DNA from: Spirochaetota bacterium
GTDB lineage: Bacteria; Spirochaetota; UBA4802; UB4802
Reading direction: 5' to 3'
Assembly: GCA_040756435.1 (NCBI GenBank)
Contig: JBFLZD010000016.1
Coordinates: 1-62,567, forward strand
DNA length: 62,567 nt
Shown here: positions 45,001 to 53,779 of the stretch, in pieces
How positions within the stretch are numbered: the first letter of the stretch is position 1
Layout: every line of letters begins with the position of its first letter
Position numbers and translations under genes: made by a program
Notes under the pieces: generated by a model
The model's database searches: none
The model's input: the letters and a program-made list of their open reading frames with translations, nothing else
Told to the model about the DNA's origin: nothing

Positions 45001-45222
45001 GCAGTCTTATGATGCAATAGAGATTGCTTCGCTACGCTCGTAATGACATTGCACTTACGTCATTGTGAGCTCTATGGTTTGTTTTTAAGACGGCTTTTGG
45101 CAATGACTTTTCCGTCACAGCAAGCAAAGCGCTTGTCCTGAGCTTGTCGAAGGGTGGCAGTCCTAGTTGTATACATCAAGATATTGCTTTGTCGTCCAGA
45201 TGGGACATTTCGCAATGACAGG
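45001..45222. repeat. TCATTGCGA-family repeats
   Basis: Degenerate copies including GATTGCTTCGCTACGCTCG, ACGTCATTGTGAGCTC, a MITE-end-like GGTTTGTTTTTAAGACGGC, and TGAGCTTGTCGAAGGGTGG. Non-coding spacer between the lipase pair and the foldase gene. Confidence 0.75.
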
Positions 45223-45262
45223 GTATACAATATATAATTTTATAAAAAGGAGTGGTTAATCT

Positions 45263-46294
45263 ATGAAAAAAAGATACTATATTCTGGGGACTATTGTAGC
45301 ACTACTTTTTATCTATTTTATATTCTTCCATAAAACCGATACCATCCAGTCACGTATTGATTATATAAAAAATGGTGGCGTTGTACCACCGGTAAATATG
45401 TTACTGCAGGCTTTTCAAGCAGATGAGGAATTACGTGCGCGCCTGCAAACCGACTTTGATATGCAGGATGTTGTACAATATTTCAGGGACAAGTATGGAA
45501 AAACCATTCATCACAAGCATACCCAGGTGATGCTTGTTGAAAAACTTATGGGTTACCTTATGAAAATGTATCCGGATGACTGGGTTGTATATATGTATGC
45601 AATGCTGCGCGAAATATTTCCCGGCATGGAAAATGAAATATTTGATATATTTGAAAAATTACATAAATATAACACATGGTTAGAAGAAAATGAAAAAGAT
45701 CTGGCACAATTGTCTTCAAAAGATAAACGGAACGCACTGTGGGAAAAGAGATACGAAATTTTTGGTAAGGATGCAGATCAGGTATGGGAATCAGAAAAAA
45801 GAATTGAACCAATTTATACTGCACTGGATACAATTCAGGAAGGCAATATGCCCTTTCATGAAAAACTATCGCTTTATAAACAAAGTATTCAGGAAGCATA
45901 TAAAAGCAACACTGACACATTTGTAGCACGCAAACAGCAGGAGTTGATGAATTCATTCCTTGATGTTGAGAGTGTACAGAAGGATCTTTCAAACATGACA
46001 CCACAGGAAAGAAAGGAAAGCCTGAAAGAAGTGCGTAAAGCTATGGGGCTTGACAGTGCTGCACTGCAACGCTGGGAAGAGTTAGATACAATACGCGATC
46101 AGCGCTGGGATGCTGGAATGCAGTACATGCAGCAATGTGCTGAGCTTGAAAAAAAATACAAGGGTGCCGAGCTTGAAAAGCAGCTTGATAGTCTCAGGAT
46201 TAAATATTTTGGCGATGAAGCAGAAACAATAAAGAATGAAGAAGAAAGCGGGTATTACAGGTTTTCACAGCCACGAAAGTATGGATTGGAATAA
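45263..46294 (+). CDS. lifO: Lipase-specific foldase (LifO/lipase chaperone family)
   Basis: A membrane-anchored periplasmic chaperone that folds secreted family I lipases. One N-terminal helix (YYILGTIVALLFIYFIFF) is followed by an all-helical domain: KNGGVVPPVNMLLQAFQADE, LWEKRYEIFGKDADQVWESE, RKAMGLDSAALQRWEELD, RDQRWDAGMQYMQQC and LRIKYFGDEAETIKNEEESG, which repeat the LRxxxFG-x-A pattern of Lif proteins. The 343 residues are the usual length. It lies 430 bases downstream of two lipases of the dependent type, giving strong functional context although it has its own leader. A ribosome-binding site AAAGGAGTGG precedes it. Family assignment is from pattern memory, not from a profile search. 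Confidence 0.8.
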   Translation: MKKRYYILGTIVALLFIYFIFFHKTDTIQSRIDYIKNGGVVPPVNMLLQAFQADEELRARLQTDFDMQDVVQYFRDKYGKTIHHKHTQVMLVEKLMGYLMKMYPDDWVVYMYAMLREIFPGMENEIFDIFEKLHKYNTWLEENEKDLAQLSSKDKRNALWEKRYEIFGKDADQVWESEKRIEPIYTALDTIQEGNMPFHEKLSLYKQSIQEAYKSNTDTFVARKQQELMNSFLDVESVQKDLSNMTPQERKESLKEVRKAMGLDSAALQRWEELDTIRDQRWDAGMQYMQQCAELEKKYKGAELEKQLDSLRIKYFGDEAETIKNEEESGYYRFSQPRKYGLE

Positions 46295-46318
46295 CAGTAA
46301 CTTCCAAAGGTGATTTTT

Positions 46319-47365
46319 TTGGGAAAAAAATATTGCACACTTTGTATTGTGCTTACTGTTATACTCAGTGTATTGTGGTATACTCAATGTGGTACAATTT
46401 CAAGTGTTACTGAGTATGGAGTTTTTGCACCTTCGCGCCTGCAATTTGTTAAAGGGCAGGATGGCTGTACGCCAATTGAATTTGACAGGCAGTATACCGT
46501 ATGGACATTTGGCGATACTATTACTGATGAAGGGATGATTTCTAATAGCTTAGCTTTTACCAAAAAGATTAATGCTACCAATGTGACCAAATTGCAATTT
46601 GAATATTACAGGGAACATGGGAAGATAGCACAATTCATAAAAAACACCTTTGATGAAAATCCATCCAGGGACCGATTATGGGCATTTGATGGGATTCGTA
46701 TTGGTAATACTGTATATGTGTATTATGCTCATGTATATATACATGACCCCGGTAAACCGTTATCATTTACCACAAAAGAAAGTTCAATTGCATACTGGAA
46801 TGTTCCCAACCAATGGGAAATTGGGAAACCCGTTCATTTTATCCGTAAAAAAAATATGTTTGTGGGCAATGTCCCTGCATTGGGTGCATCGGTTCTTTTG
46901 CATGATGACTATGTTTATGTAGTGGGCCACATCAGTGAAAAAAGTAAAAGTTCACTGGTTATTGCACGGGTACATAAGGACAATATACTACAGCAAAATC
47001 ATTATGAATTTTTACAAGGCGATAGCAACTGGGATAAGGAACTTGCTGCCGCAAAAAGATTTTACGGTGATGTCGCTGGCGAATGTTCGCTGACGTATGA
47101 CGATGGGTTACAGGCATTCTGTATAGTGTATTGCCAGCTTTTTACCGGCAATATCGTAATGTGCAAAGCACAAACCATAGAAGCATTGCCATATGCCAAA
47201 AAGGAAATTGTATATACGCCACCAAAGTTGCACGGTACAAGTATGATGTATTATTCGGCAAAGGCTATTCTGCAAGAAGGCAAGCAGTGGTACATAGTAT
47301 ATATGAATCCATTAGAGTATCAGCCATATTGTATAAAAGTTGACATAGGTAAAAGGTTCTGGTGA
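46319..47365 (+). CDS. Secreted beta-propeller-like protein (DUF4185-like)
   Basis: A 348-residue exported protein with a hydrophobic N-terminus (TLCIVLTVILSVLWYTQC) and a repetitive beta-strand pattern such as YTVWTFGDTITDEGMIS, LWAFDGIRIGNTVYVYYAHV and YVYVVGHISEKS, as in five-bladed propellers of the DUF4185/GH43-like group, where FGDT is typical. I place the start at TTG six bases after AAAGGTG; a GTG nine bases upstream is possible. It begins 24 bases after the foldase gene and may be in the same operon. Enzymatic activity is not evident. Confidence 0.65.
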   Translation: MGKKYCTLCIVLTVILSVLWYTQCGTISSVTEYGVFAPSRLQFVKGQDGCTPIEFDRQYTVWTFGDTITDEGMISNSLAFTKKINATNVTKLQFEYYREHGKIAQFIKNTFDENPSRDRLWAFDGIRIGNTVYVYYAHVYIHDPGKPLSFTTKESSIAYWNVPNQWEIGKPVHFIRKKNMFVGNVPALGASVLLHDDYVYVVGHISEKSKSSLVIARVHKDNILQQNHYEFLQGDSNWDKELAAAKRFYGDVAGECSLTYDDGLQAFCIVYCQLFTGNIVMCKAQTIEALPYAKKEIVYTPPKLHGTSMMYYSAKAILQEGKQWYIVYMNPLEYQPYCIKVDIGKRFW

Positions 47366-47643
47366 AATGCTATTTTTTGTAAGAGGGGGTAATCGGTCAG
47401 TTTGATACACATACTTAGCATGCATCCAGTGACCGATATTCACAATAAGGTCGTCAAGTGTTCTGAGTGCTTCAGGACTTGCAATGACGAAATTACATTT
47501 TGCTACTGCGAGCAAAGCGCTTTCCCTGAATATTTCTTTGGGACTAAGCATTCATGCTTCGACAAGCGGTTACTGAACTCAGCCAAAGTGCTTGGCAACC
47601 TTTATGTAAGGGTTGCACTCTTATAAAGCCAACAATGGATTGC

Positions 47644-48126
47644 TGCGGTGGTGTCCCAAAAGACATCTCTTTGCAATGACTTTTGCATTCCTGTCATTGC
47701 GAGGAACGAAGTGACGAAGCAATCCCATAGTTGCAAGCGCCGCAGGCGTGTGGCAATCTTGCCTTCTGCGGCAATGAGATTGCTTCGCTTCGACAAGTGG
47801 TTGCTGAGCTCGTCGAAGCACTCAGCACAGGCACTTCGTTCGCAATGACACATCGGCCAAGCCCGTCATTGCGAGTGCCGTAGGCGTGTGGCAATCTTGC
47901 CTTCTGCAGCATTGAGATTTTTTCGCTTCGACAAGTGGTTGCTGAGCTCGTCGAAGCACTCAGTACAGGTACTTTGACATGCTCAGTGCAAGCGCTACAA
48001 TTGCAATGACATTGCACTTGCTTCATTGCGTGACCTGCCGTTTCTTTTGAGACGGCCCCTCGCAATGACTGGGTGGGAAAAGTCACTGCGAGCAAAGCGC
48101 GGTAATCTCATATCATAATAGAGATT
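47644..48126. repeat. Compound cluster of TCATTGCGA repeats and MITE ends
   Basis: The left end GGTGTCCCAAAAGACATC matches the MITE terminus, and TTTTGAGACGGCCCC marks the other end near 48045. Between them lie several alternating TCATTGCGAGGAACGAAGTG, GCAATCTTGCCTTCTGC and GAGCTCGTCGAAGCACTCAG blocks, the latter twice. It looks like one element into which others inserted or which was internally duplicated. 47366-47643 also contains degraded copies (GTACTGAGTGCTTC-like) and no gene. Confidence 0.75.
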
Positions 48127-48195
48127 GCTTCCCTATTACATTGTGATTGTATTTTGAAGATATTATAGAAAAGACTATTCTTTGAGGAGTGCTGT

Positions 48196-49425
48196 ATGGA
48201 AAATAAAAATATATTTTTTGCAATGATTATTACCTGTATTGTTGCTTTCATTGATTCATTGTATTTATTATATGTTCATTACTTCCCACTTGTGCCTGAT
48301 GCACCACTGTTTGCGTTATGCACTGCTGGCACCATGTTTGATTGTAATGCTGTCAATACCAGTGCGTATGCAGTGTTATTTGGCCTTCCTTTGTCAGCAT
48401 GGGGGCTTTCGTTTTATCTATTTTTTATTGCTATACTCATTGTGTATTTTAAATACTGGCGTCATAGTATAATTGAATTTGGTATGCTGTGGCTTACCAT
48501 ATTTGCTGTGCTACTTTCAGTTGTGCTTGGATTTATATCATTTGGTAAAATTAAAAAATTTTGTTCATTTTGCATGATACTGTGGTTATGCAACGGTATA
48601 TTGCTTGTGCTGGTGGGTATGCATATACGCCGTTTGTACAATGGTTTTAAAAGAGCCGTTAATACAATACATGATTTTGATGTCATTGCGTTGATGAAGG
48701 ATACCCAAGTACAAAAAATTATGATTATAGTTTCTATAGCTGGTATCATTTCACTGGGACTGGGGTATGGACTTAATGCTTCACTGAAATATGCATATAA
48801 TCAAAAAGAAAAAGAAAGAGAAAGTAAGCTTATAGAAGAATTTAAAAAAGATTATGAACAATATGAAAAAGTAAACATACCAGTTGACGACATAGAACCT
48901 TTTGCAGGAGCAAAAGAAAATCCTGTGCATATTGTTGTATTCTTTGATTTTAACTGTGGGGCCTGTCACAGAGCTATTGCACTTCTTAACGAATTAGCAA
49001 TGAAATATGAAGGAACTGTTGCCCTGTACCTGCGGCATTTTCCGCTGGATGGAACCTGCAATACGTTTATTAAACATGCAAAAGATGGCGCTTCATGCAT
49101 TGCTTCACAGTTTGCTTATGCCCTGTATGGTGACAAAGAATACCACGAATATATTATGCAGCTTATGACCCACACGGGTAGGGTTGATGATGATGTAATA
49201 AAAGAAGTTATTACTGGATTAAAGAAAGACTTTACGCAGCTTGAAGCAAAAGCAAATACACCACAAGTGAACAAACTTTTGCAGGATGATATAGCATTGG
49301 GCGGTAAACTTGGAATTCATGCAACCCCCACAATCATCATTAACAACACAAAATTAAGACCAGGCATCCCCCCAGCGTATATATTGGAAATGGCAATAAA
49401 AATAGAGATGGCAAAAAATAAATAA
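48196..49425 (+). CDS. VKOR-DsbA fusion protein (disulfide bond formation)
   Basis: The N-terminal half is a four- to five-helix vitamin K epoxide reductase homologue with loop cysteines CTAGTMFDC near residue 41 and the quinone-linked active site CSFC near 121. The C-terminal half, after a lysine/glutamate-rich linker, is a periplasmic thioredoxin/DsbA-like domain with CGAC (FDFNCGACHRAI) near 255 and the cis-proline loop GIHATPTIIIN. Together they would oxidise secreted proteins and pass electrons to quinones, replacing DsbB plus DsbA. A 409-residue single-chain fusion is known from several phyla. RBS GAGGAG. Secreted proteins nearby, including the Cys-containing lipases, are plausible clients. 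Confidence 0.9.
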   Translation: MENKNIFFAMIITCIVAFIDSLYLLYVHYFPLVPDAPLFALCTAGTMFDCNAVNTSAYAVLFGLPLSAWGLSFYLFFIAILIVYFKYWRHSIIEFGMLWLTIFAVLLSVVLGFISFGKIKKFCSFCMILWLCNGILLVLVGMHIRRLYNGFKRAVNTIHDFDVIALMKDTQVQKIMIIVSIAGIISLGLGYGLNASLKYAYNQKEKERESKLIEEFKKDYEQYEKVNIPVDDIEPFAGAKENPVHIVVFFDFNCGACHRAIALLNELAMKYEGTVALYLRHFPLDGTCNTFIKHAKDGASCIASQFAYALYGDKEYHEYIMQLMTHTGRVDDDVIKEVITGLKKDFTQLEAKANTPQVNKLLQDDIALGGKLGIHATPTIIINNTKLRPGIPPAYILEMAIKIEMAKNK

Positions 49426-49426
49426 T

Positions 49427-49870
49427 TTATCGCTTGAAAATTATTGCTTCAACACCTGCTTCATCCATCATGGCTTTTGCCAGTTCATCGTTGTAGGGGT
49501 GCTCAAATATAAATGTTTTAATACCCGCGTTTATCAGCATCTTGGTGCATATGGAACATGGTTGGTGGGTAACATAGATAATGGCACCAGCTATTGAAAC
49601 ACCGTGGAAAGCAGCCTGTATAATGGCATTCTGTTCAGCATGCAAGCCACGACACAGCTCATGGCGTTCGCCTGATGGTACGTTGTAGATGTTGCGAAGG
49701 CAAGTTTCAGGAGTGCAGTGTGTTATACCCGTTGGTACGCCGTTGTAGCCGGTGGATAATATGCGTTTATCTTTCACAATGACTGCACCAACTTTGCGAC
49801 GTATACATGTTGCACGTGTGGAAACATCATGTGCAATCATCATGAAATATTCATCCCAGGTTGGTCTCAT
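49427..49870 (-). CDS. dCMP deaminase / ComEB-like cytidine deaminase
   Basis: Zinc-dependent deaminase converting dCMP to dUMP for thymidylate synthesis. The 147 residues contain [20 protein letters not shown], the catalytic GLHAEQNAI and the zinc-binding [10 protein letters not shown], plus a further Cys-rich insert ([11 protein letters not shown]) seen in ComEB/dCMP deaminases. I choose the ATG that overlaps the upstream stop as ATGA instead of the one 18 bases earlier. Convergent with the VKOR gene, one base between stops. Confidence 0.93.
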   Translation of the reverse strand: MRPTWDEYFMMIAHDVSTRATCIRRKVGAVIVKDKRILSTGYNGVPTGITHCTPETCLRNIYNVPSGERHELCRGLHAEQNAIIQAAFHGVSIAGAIIYVTHQPCSICTKMLINAGIKTFIFEHPYNDELAKAMMDEAGVEAIIFKR

Positions 49871-50442
49871 TTTGCGCTCACTTTGCATTGTAGCTGTAAA
49901 TCAACTGAATAATCCATAACCGTGTGCAGTGTAAATTTCACTGTTAATGGAATTACACTGTGATAAACATATCGCTTTGGTTTTAGTAAATCATGTTTTT
50001 TTGCATATTCTTTGACTGGCTCAATAGGAATTGCGGCTGTCAGCGTTACTGGTTTTTGTGGTGTTATGGCAAGCGCTGTGGATGTATATTCAAAAGATTG
50101 TGACAGTATTTCTTCATTGTTATGGGCGATAGTTACTGTAACAGGTGGCTTTTTTACTGAAAGCTGAGATGATGTGTTACTGGTAAATGTTACCGATGCC
50201 AGGATTGGCTGGTTGATGGTATGAATAATGGAGAAGCGCACCTGAACGCCGTTTACTGCAACGGTTTGATAGATATAATCAGTTGGCTCTTTTTTCTGGA
50301 TAATGAGTGTTAACAGGATGATGAACACTATAATGTTAATGAGCAAAAAGATGCGTGAAAATTTCTTTTTTCGCTGATTGGTGTCAGGAGGCATTTCACC
50401 TTTTTTGATGTATTCAATATATTCCTTTGCTTTTTCCTGCAT
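49867..50442 (-). CDS. Hypothetical single-pass membrane protein
   Basis: A 191-residue protein with a short cytosolic N-terminus ([20 protein letters not shown]), one helix ([18 protein letters not shown]) and an exported beta-rich domain ([40 protein letters not shown]). It is flanked without gaps by two other minus-strand genes, four bases after the upstream one and overlapping the deaminase start, so it is in an operon with them. No family recognised. One GGCGATAGT motif inside (50125). Confidence 0.65.
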   Translation of the reverse strand: MQEKAKEYIEYIKKGEMPPDTNQRKKKFSRIFLLINIIVFIILLTLIIQKKEPTDYIYQTVAVNGVQVRFSIIHTINQPILASVTFTSNTSSQLSVKKPPVTVTIAHNNEEILSQSFEYTSTALAITPQKPVTLTAAIPIEPVKEYAKKHDLLKPKRYVYHSVIPLTVKFTLHTVMDYSVDLQLQCKVSAK

Positions 50443-50446
50443 TGTG

Positions 50447-50893
50447 TTATTCTATCTGTTGTAGTATTGCTTGGGGAAGGGTAAATTCTATGGTTTTTAG
50501 TTTATACATAAAGCCATACAGCATTGCAAAAAAATTAATTGTTAATGTTTTGGTGTCCTGTAATGATTTGAAAAAATAGGCGTTCACAGGATTGTTAGCA
50601 AAATGAAATGTATGGTACGTTTGAATTTGGTTGCCATCAGCAAACATGGTGAGTGAAGTTGATTTTTCATCTTTTTCTACCAGCCATGAAACATTGGTTG
50701 GCAAAATATCGTCAATGGCTTCGGGTAAATCAAAATATAAAAGGTAATAATCATCAGGGGTTGACAATAGCAGTGATGCACCCGCATCGTCAAAAAAATC
50801 ATATAGCAGGGCAAAAAACTCTTTATCAAGAGTAGAGTTGTCCGCAAGTTTTCGTAATGCATCAATAAACTGTTGCGTTGCAATGATGTCCAT
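50447..50893 (-). CDS. Hypothetical protein
   Basis: A 148-residue acidic, mixed alpha/beta protein (IIATQQFIDALRKLADN, YYLLYFDLPEAIDDILPTN, INFFAMLYGFMYKLKTIEF). No signal peptide, no recognised motif. First gene of the three-gene run ending in the deaminase. Its 5' flank (50894-50975) contains two direct copies of the ACTATCGC motif, each preceded by CCAGTA or CTGGTA. Confidence 0.6.
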   Translation of the reverse strand: MDIIATQQFIDALRKLADNSTLDKEFFALLYDFFDDAGASLLLSTPDDYYLLYFDLPEAIDDILPTNVSWLVEKDEKSTSLTMFADGNQIQTYHTFHFANNPVNAYFFKSLQDTKTLTINFFAMLYGFMYKLKTIEFTLPQAILQQIE

Positions 50894-50975
50894 ATCCAGT
50901 AACTATCGCCTATAAAAAATTTTTTAAAGTATAAAGCCTGTGCAGATAGCAGTGTATATTGCTGGTAACTATCGC

Positions 50976-51653
50976 TCAAAAATTATATAAAATTTCAATT
51001 GTGGAGTTGGTAAATAACCCATACAGTTTGAATGAAAAATATATGATAACAAACACAAGTAAAATCATGATGACGATATTCATTTTGTCAAGAAGCCTGT
51101 CAGAAATTGATTCTTGCAATTTGTTCATCATGAATGCAATCAATGTAAGGTAGCCTGCAAGTCCCGTGCAGCAGGATACAAGAAATGTGACTTTTAGCGG
51201 GACGGACATAGTTTCAAAGAGCTGCAAATCTAAAAGAAGTTTATAGCCAATAACCCACCATACAATCATGCCGGGATTAGTAATGGCAATGGTTAATCCG
51301 GTAAGAAACGATGTGCGTTTTTTGTACTGAATATGAGGCTTGTGCGCAGGGGGTATGTGCTTGTGTTCACGGTATGAACGGTACAAAAGCGCTATGATAA
51401 CAAGAATACCAAGTGAATAGGTAAAGATCTGAACCTTGGGGTAATGTAAAAATCCGCCAATGCCAAAGAGCACCAGCACACCATAGATAAAGTCAGAAGT
51501 AACCGAACCCATTGCTACCGATATTGCCGGCTTTAAATGGCCGTTAATGGCTTTTTTTATGACTTCAAGCTGGACAGCGCCAACAGGAATTGATGAAATA
51601 AATCCAATAAAAAGCCCAAAAGCAAATAAAAAAAAGATATGAATGGTATACAT
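50976..51653 (-). CDS. LysE-family membrane transporter
   Basis: A 225-residue six-helix exporter: SIPVGAVQLEVIKKAINGHLKPAISVAMGS at the start (hallmark G-P/G plus G-rich pattern, residues 20-50) and ITNPGMIVWWVIGYKLL in the middle, as in LysE/RhtB proteins. Substrate unknown. It is the second LysE-type gene in the window (the other ends at 33952) but the two are not close paralogues. ATG is preceded by AGGG. Confidence 0.82.
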   Translation of the reverse strand: MYTIHIFFLFAFGLFIGFISSIPVGAVQLEVIKKAINGHLKPAISVAMGSVTSDFIYGVLVLFGIGGFLHYPKVQIFTYSLGILVIIALLYRSYREHKHIPPAHKPHIQYKKRTSFLTGLTIAITNPGMIVWWVIGYKLLLDLQLFETMSVPLKVTFLVSCCTGLAGYLTLIAFMMNKLQESISDRLLDKMNIVIMILLVFVIIYFSFKLYGLFTNSTIEILYNF

Positions 51654-51733
51654 GCCATACCCTGCACGTGATTTTTTTCTATTTTATACGTTGCAAATTG
51701 TGGTAAAAAGTTGCAAGTATTTTTTTGTAAATA

Positions 51734-52501
51734 TTATTTCTTGTCTTTCTTTTTACGCTCTTCAACTTCCTGGGGTGTGAGTTTTTTGCCCTGTAGTACT
51801 ATTTTGCGAATTGATTCTTTGGAAAAGTCATCTTCAAAGATAATTTCTTTACCTTTATACACTTTGAGGTTATCAATGATGGGGATGCAGTTCTTTGAAG
51901 CAAAGCCAATTTTCCCACCTTCAAGCTCTTCATCAATTGTGTGCGATAGTACCTGTGCATTGTCTATTGCTACAGTTACTGTTTTGCCTTCAGCAGTGAT
52001 TGTCAGTGCGTACACTCTGCCATATTCAAGCTTTATTTCTTTTGTGGCAAGAGTAGTTATGGTAAAATTACCCTTTGCCTGCTTTGGCAGTGTGGTGTCC
52101 TTGATGTCGGATTTTATGATTTGTATGGTGGTGATACTGTTGGTAGTACCGGTAAATTGAACTGCGTAAAACTGTCGGTAATCAGATGCAGCAAAAAATG
52201 TGAGATAGGTGGCACCATCCGCAGGTGAGTAAATGGCAACGGTGTGGGTAATGGAAGTGAAATCATAGTCACTGGTGCTGATAAGTGAATTTAAGTTTAT
52301 TAACGGGCTGTAGTCAAAGGAATACGATTTGCTCCTGTTTTCGCGCAGGTATGATTCTTTATTATCGGATACCACCGACCAGTTGCCTGAAATCTGCTGC
52401 CAGGTATACGGGGGTGTGCTCTGGGAGTAGGAGAAAATAATGGAGAGTAATAGCGTAATTTTAGTTAGTATTATTGCGTTCATTAATTTATTGATTTTCA
52501 T
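51734..52501 (-). CDS. Secreted LamG/DUF1080-like protein
   Basis: A 255-residue exported protein: signal peptide around AIILTKITLLLSIIFSYSQS, then a jelly-roll-type pattern with WQQISGNWSVVSDNKESYL, FAASDYRQFYAVQF, YALTITAEGKTVTVAIDN and EGGKIGFASKNCIPIIDNLK, the strand order of concanavalin-like DUF1080/LamG folds found in carbohydrate-binding or hydrolase modules. The C-terminus is strongly basic (EERKKKDKK). GGAG precedes the chosen ATG; extra upstream codons in the same frame are unlikely to be translated. 52502-52990 upstream is AT-rich and shows no other feature. Confidence 0.65.
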   Translation of the reverse strand: MKINKLMNAIILTKITLLLSIIFSYSQSTPPYTWQQISGNWSVVSDNKESYLRENRSKSYSFDYSPLINLNSLISTSDYDFTSITHTVAIYSPADGATYLTFFAASDYRQFYAVQFTGTTNSITTIQIIKSDIKDTTLPKQAKGNFTITTLATKEIKLEYGRVYALTITAEGKTVTVAIDNAQVLSHTIDEELEGGKIGFASKNCIPIIDNLKVYKGKEIIFEDDFSKESIRKIVLQGKKLTPQEVEERKKKDKK

Positions 52502-52990
52502 GCTTTGCTCCACTATTTTGAATTTAAATCTGATACCAATTTTTATAAAATTTTGAGATGGCATTATCCATAAAAAAATTGCACTTTTAAAATTAAAGTG
52601 TAGCGATATTTTCAATGTAAAACGTGTAGAATTCGTTATTAATCGACTATCACACAAAGGGAATTTTTGCAATTAAAAAGTGATGTTACAAACAGTATTT
52701 TATTTTCAAATGACTTCACATCATATTTACTTTTTTTGTATAAAATAAATTCCATCTTTATTATGAAAATGCCTTTTCTTTTCTAAAAAATTAAACGTAA
52801 TGTATTGCCTTTATCTTTAAATTCTTTTCATAAATACATTACAGGTATACTATATTCCGTTTGTATTGAATATGCATTGATCATTATTTTTCAATTTTTG
52901 ACGTTTTTACAATTATCCCTCTATTTTAATAGTTGATGATATAGATTGCCACGTCTAAATTTCGTTGAGACAGGCTATATCTTTTCTGTC

Positions 52991-53073
52991 ATTGCGAGCA
53001 AAGCACGGCAATCTCAGTTGTATGCATCAAGGGCTTGCTTTGTCGTTCCAATGCGACTCCTTGCAATGACGGT
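52991..53073. repeat. TCATTGCGA-family repeat
   Basis: One unit: GTCATTGCGAGCAAAGCACG at the left and CGACTCCTTGCAATGACGG at the right, containing GCAATCTCAGTTGTATGC. Just downstream of the small lipoprotein gene. Confidence 0.8.
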
Positions 53074-53086
53074 TTAATTTTTATTA

Positions 53087-53440
53087 CTATGGGGTTACCG
53101 AGTCAATAGTATATACTTCAGAAGAGCCTTCGTTTAATGTAAGAGAACTTGAATTTGTTTCTTCAATAATTACAGTTCCTTCCTGAAATCCTGAACCTTC
53201 ATCAATACTTGCAACAACTGTTCCTTCAAGTTTATTAACCTCTTTGGATTCTGTTTGAGATTGATCGGCATATCCACCACTTTTACTCCATTTTGCATCT
53301 CCATCTGCCCATATAATATCATTTATAGGATTTCCCGCATCATTTATCCATGCAAGCTCTGTGGGATTATCCTGATTACATCCTATGCCTGCATATAATA
53401 TCATGCTTATAATTGTTATTGTTACAAGTGATTTTTTCAT
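53087..53440 (-). CDS. Small predicted lipoprotein
   Basis: A 117-residue protein with a lipoprotein signal (KKSLVTITIISMILYAGIGC, lipobox AGIGC) and an acidic Ser/Thr/Glu-rich mature part (WINDAGNPINDIIWADGDAK, EETNSSSLTLNEGSSEVYT). No family recognised. GGAGG eight bases before ATG fixes the start. The 270-base 5' flank holds a set of nested inverted repeats. Confidence 0.7.
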   Translation of the reverse strand: MKKSLVTITIISMILYAGIGCNQDNPTELAWINDAGNPINDIIWADGDAKWSKSGGYADQSQTESKEVNKLEGTVVASIDEGSGFQEGTVIIEETNSSSLTLNEGSSEVYTIDSVTP

Positions 53441-53494
53441 AAGATCCTCCAATTTTTAGTAAACAATGTATAGTATCGTAGTTAAAATACAAAA

Positions 53495-53715
53495 CTTTGA
53501 GATGCCCGGCATGGCATCTTTATGAGTATATACAATCCAAGTGCAGTATACAAGCAATGCATAGGTCTCAAAGCATTTCAAAAAACGCCAGGCATAGTGT
53601 CATTATAACACATGTACTCACACTATGAGAGACGTAATGTATGGTGTCTTTATAGGGTAAATGTTTTAAAGACATTTATCCTGCAAAGTCGTCACACATA
53701 ACGTCTCTTTTTAAC
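53495..53715 (-). promoter_or_regulatory. Structured leader with three inverted repeats upstream of the lipoprotein gene
   Basis: CTTTGAGA (53495-53502) pairs with TCTCAAAG (53566-53573) and encloses GATGCC-CGGCAT-GGCATC. CATAGTGT (53593-53600) pairs with ACACTATG (53620-53627). A long imperfect hairpin with 40-base arms spans 53628-53708 (AGAGACGT ... ACGTCTCT) followed by CTTTTT on the plus strand. Strand assignment is uncertain: it could be the 5' leader of the minus-strand gene or an independent plus-strand RNA or palindromic element. Confidence 0.4.
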
Positions 53716-53779
53716 AAGATATTGTTTTTATATACCGTCGTCAATTTATTTTGTGCAAAATATTTTGATGTATAGGGAT

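Noticed and set aside
47602-48095. Open frames with peptides such as CHCERSACAECFDELS
   Set aside because: They are translations of TCATTGCGA-type repeats, a frequent cause of false gene calls.
53628-53708. The long hairpin as an integron attC site
   Set aside because: No conserved core-site ends matching RYYYAAC/GTTRRRY at the right places, no integrase and no cassette genes.
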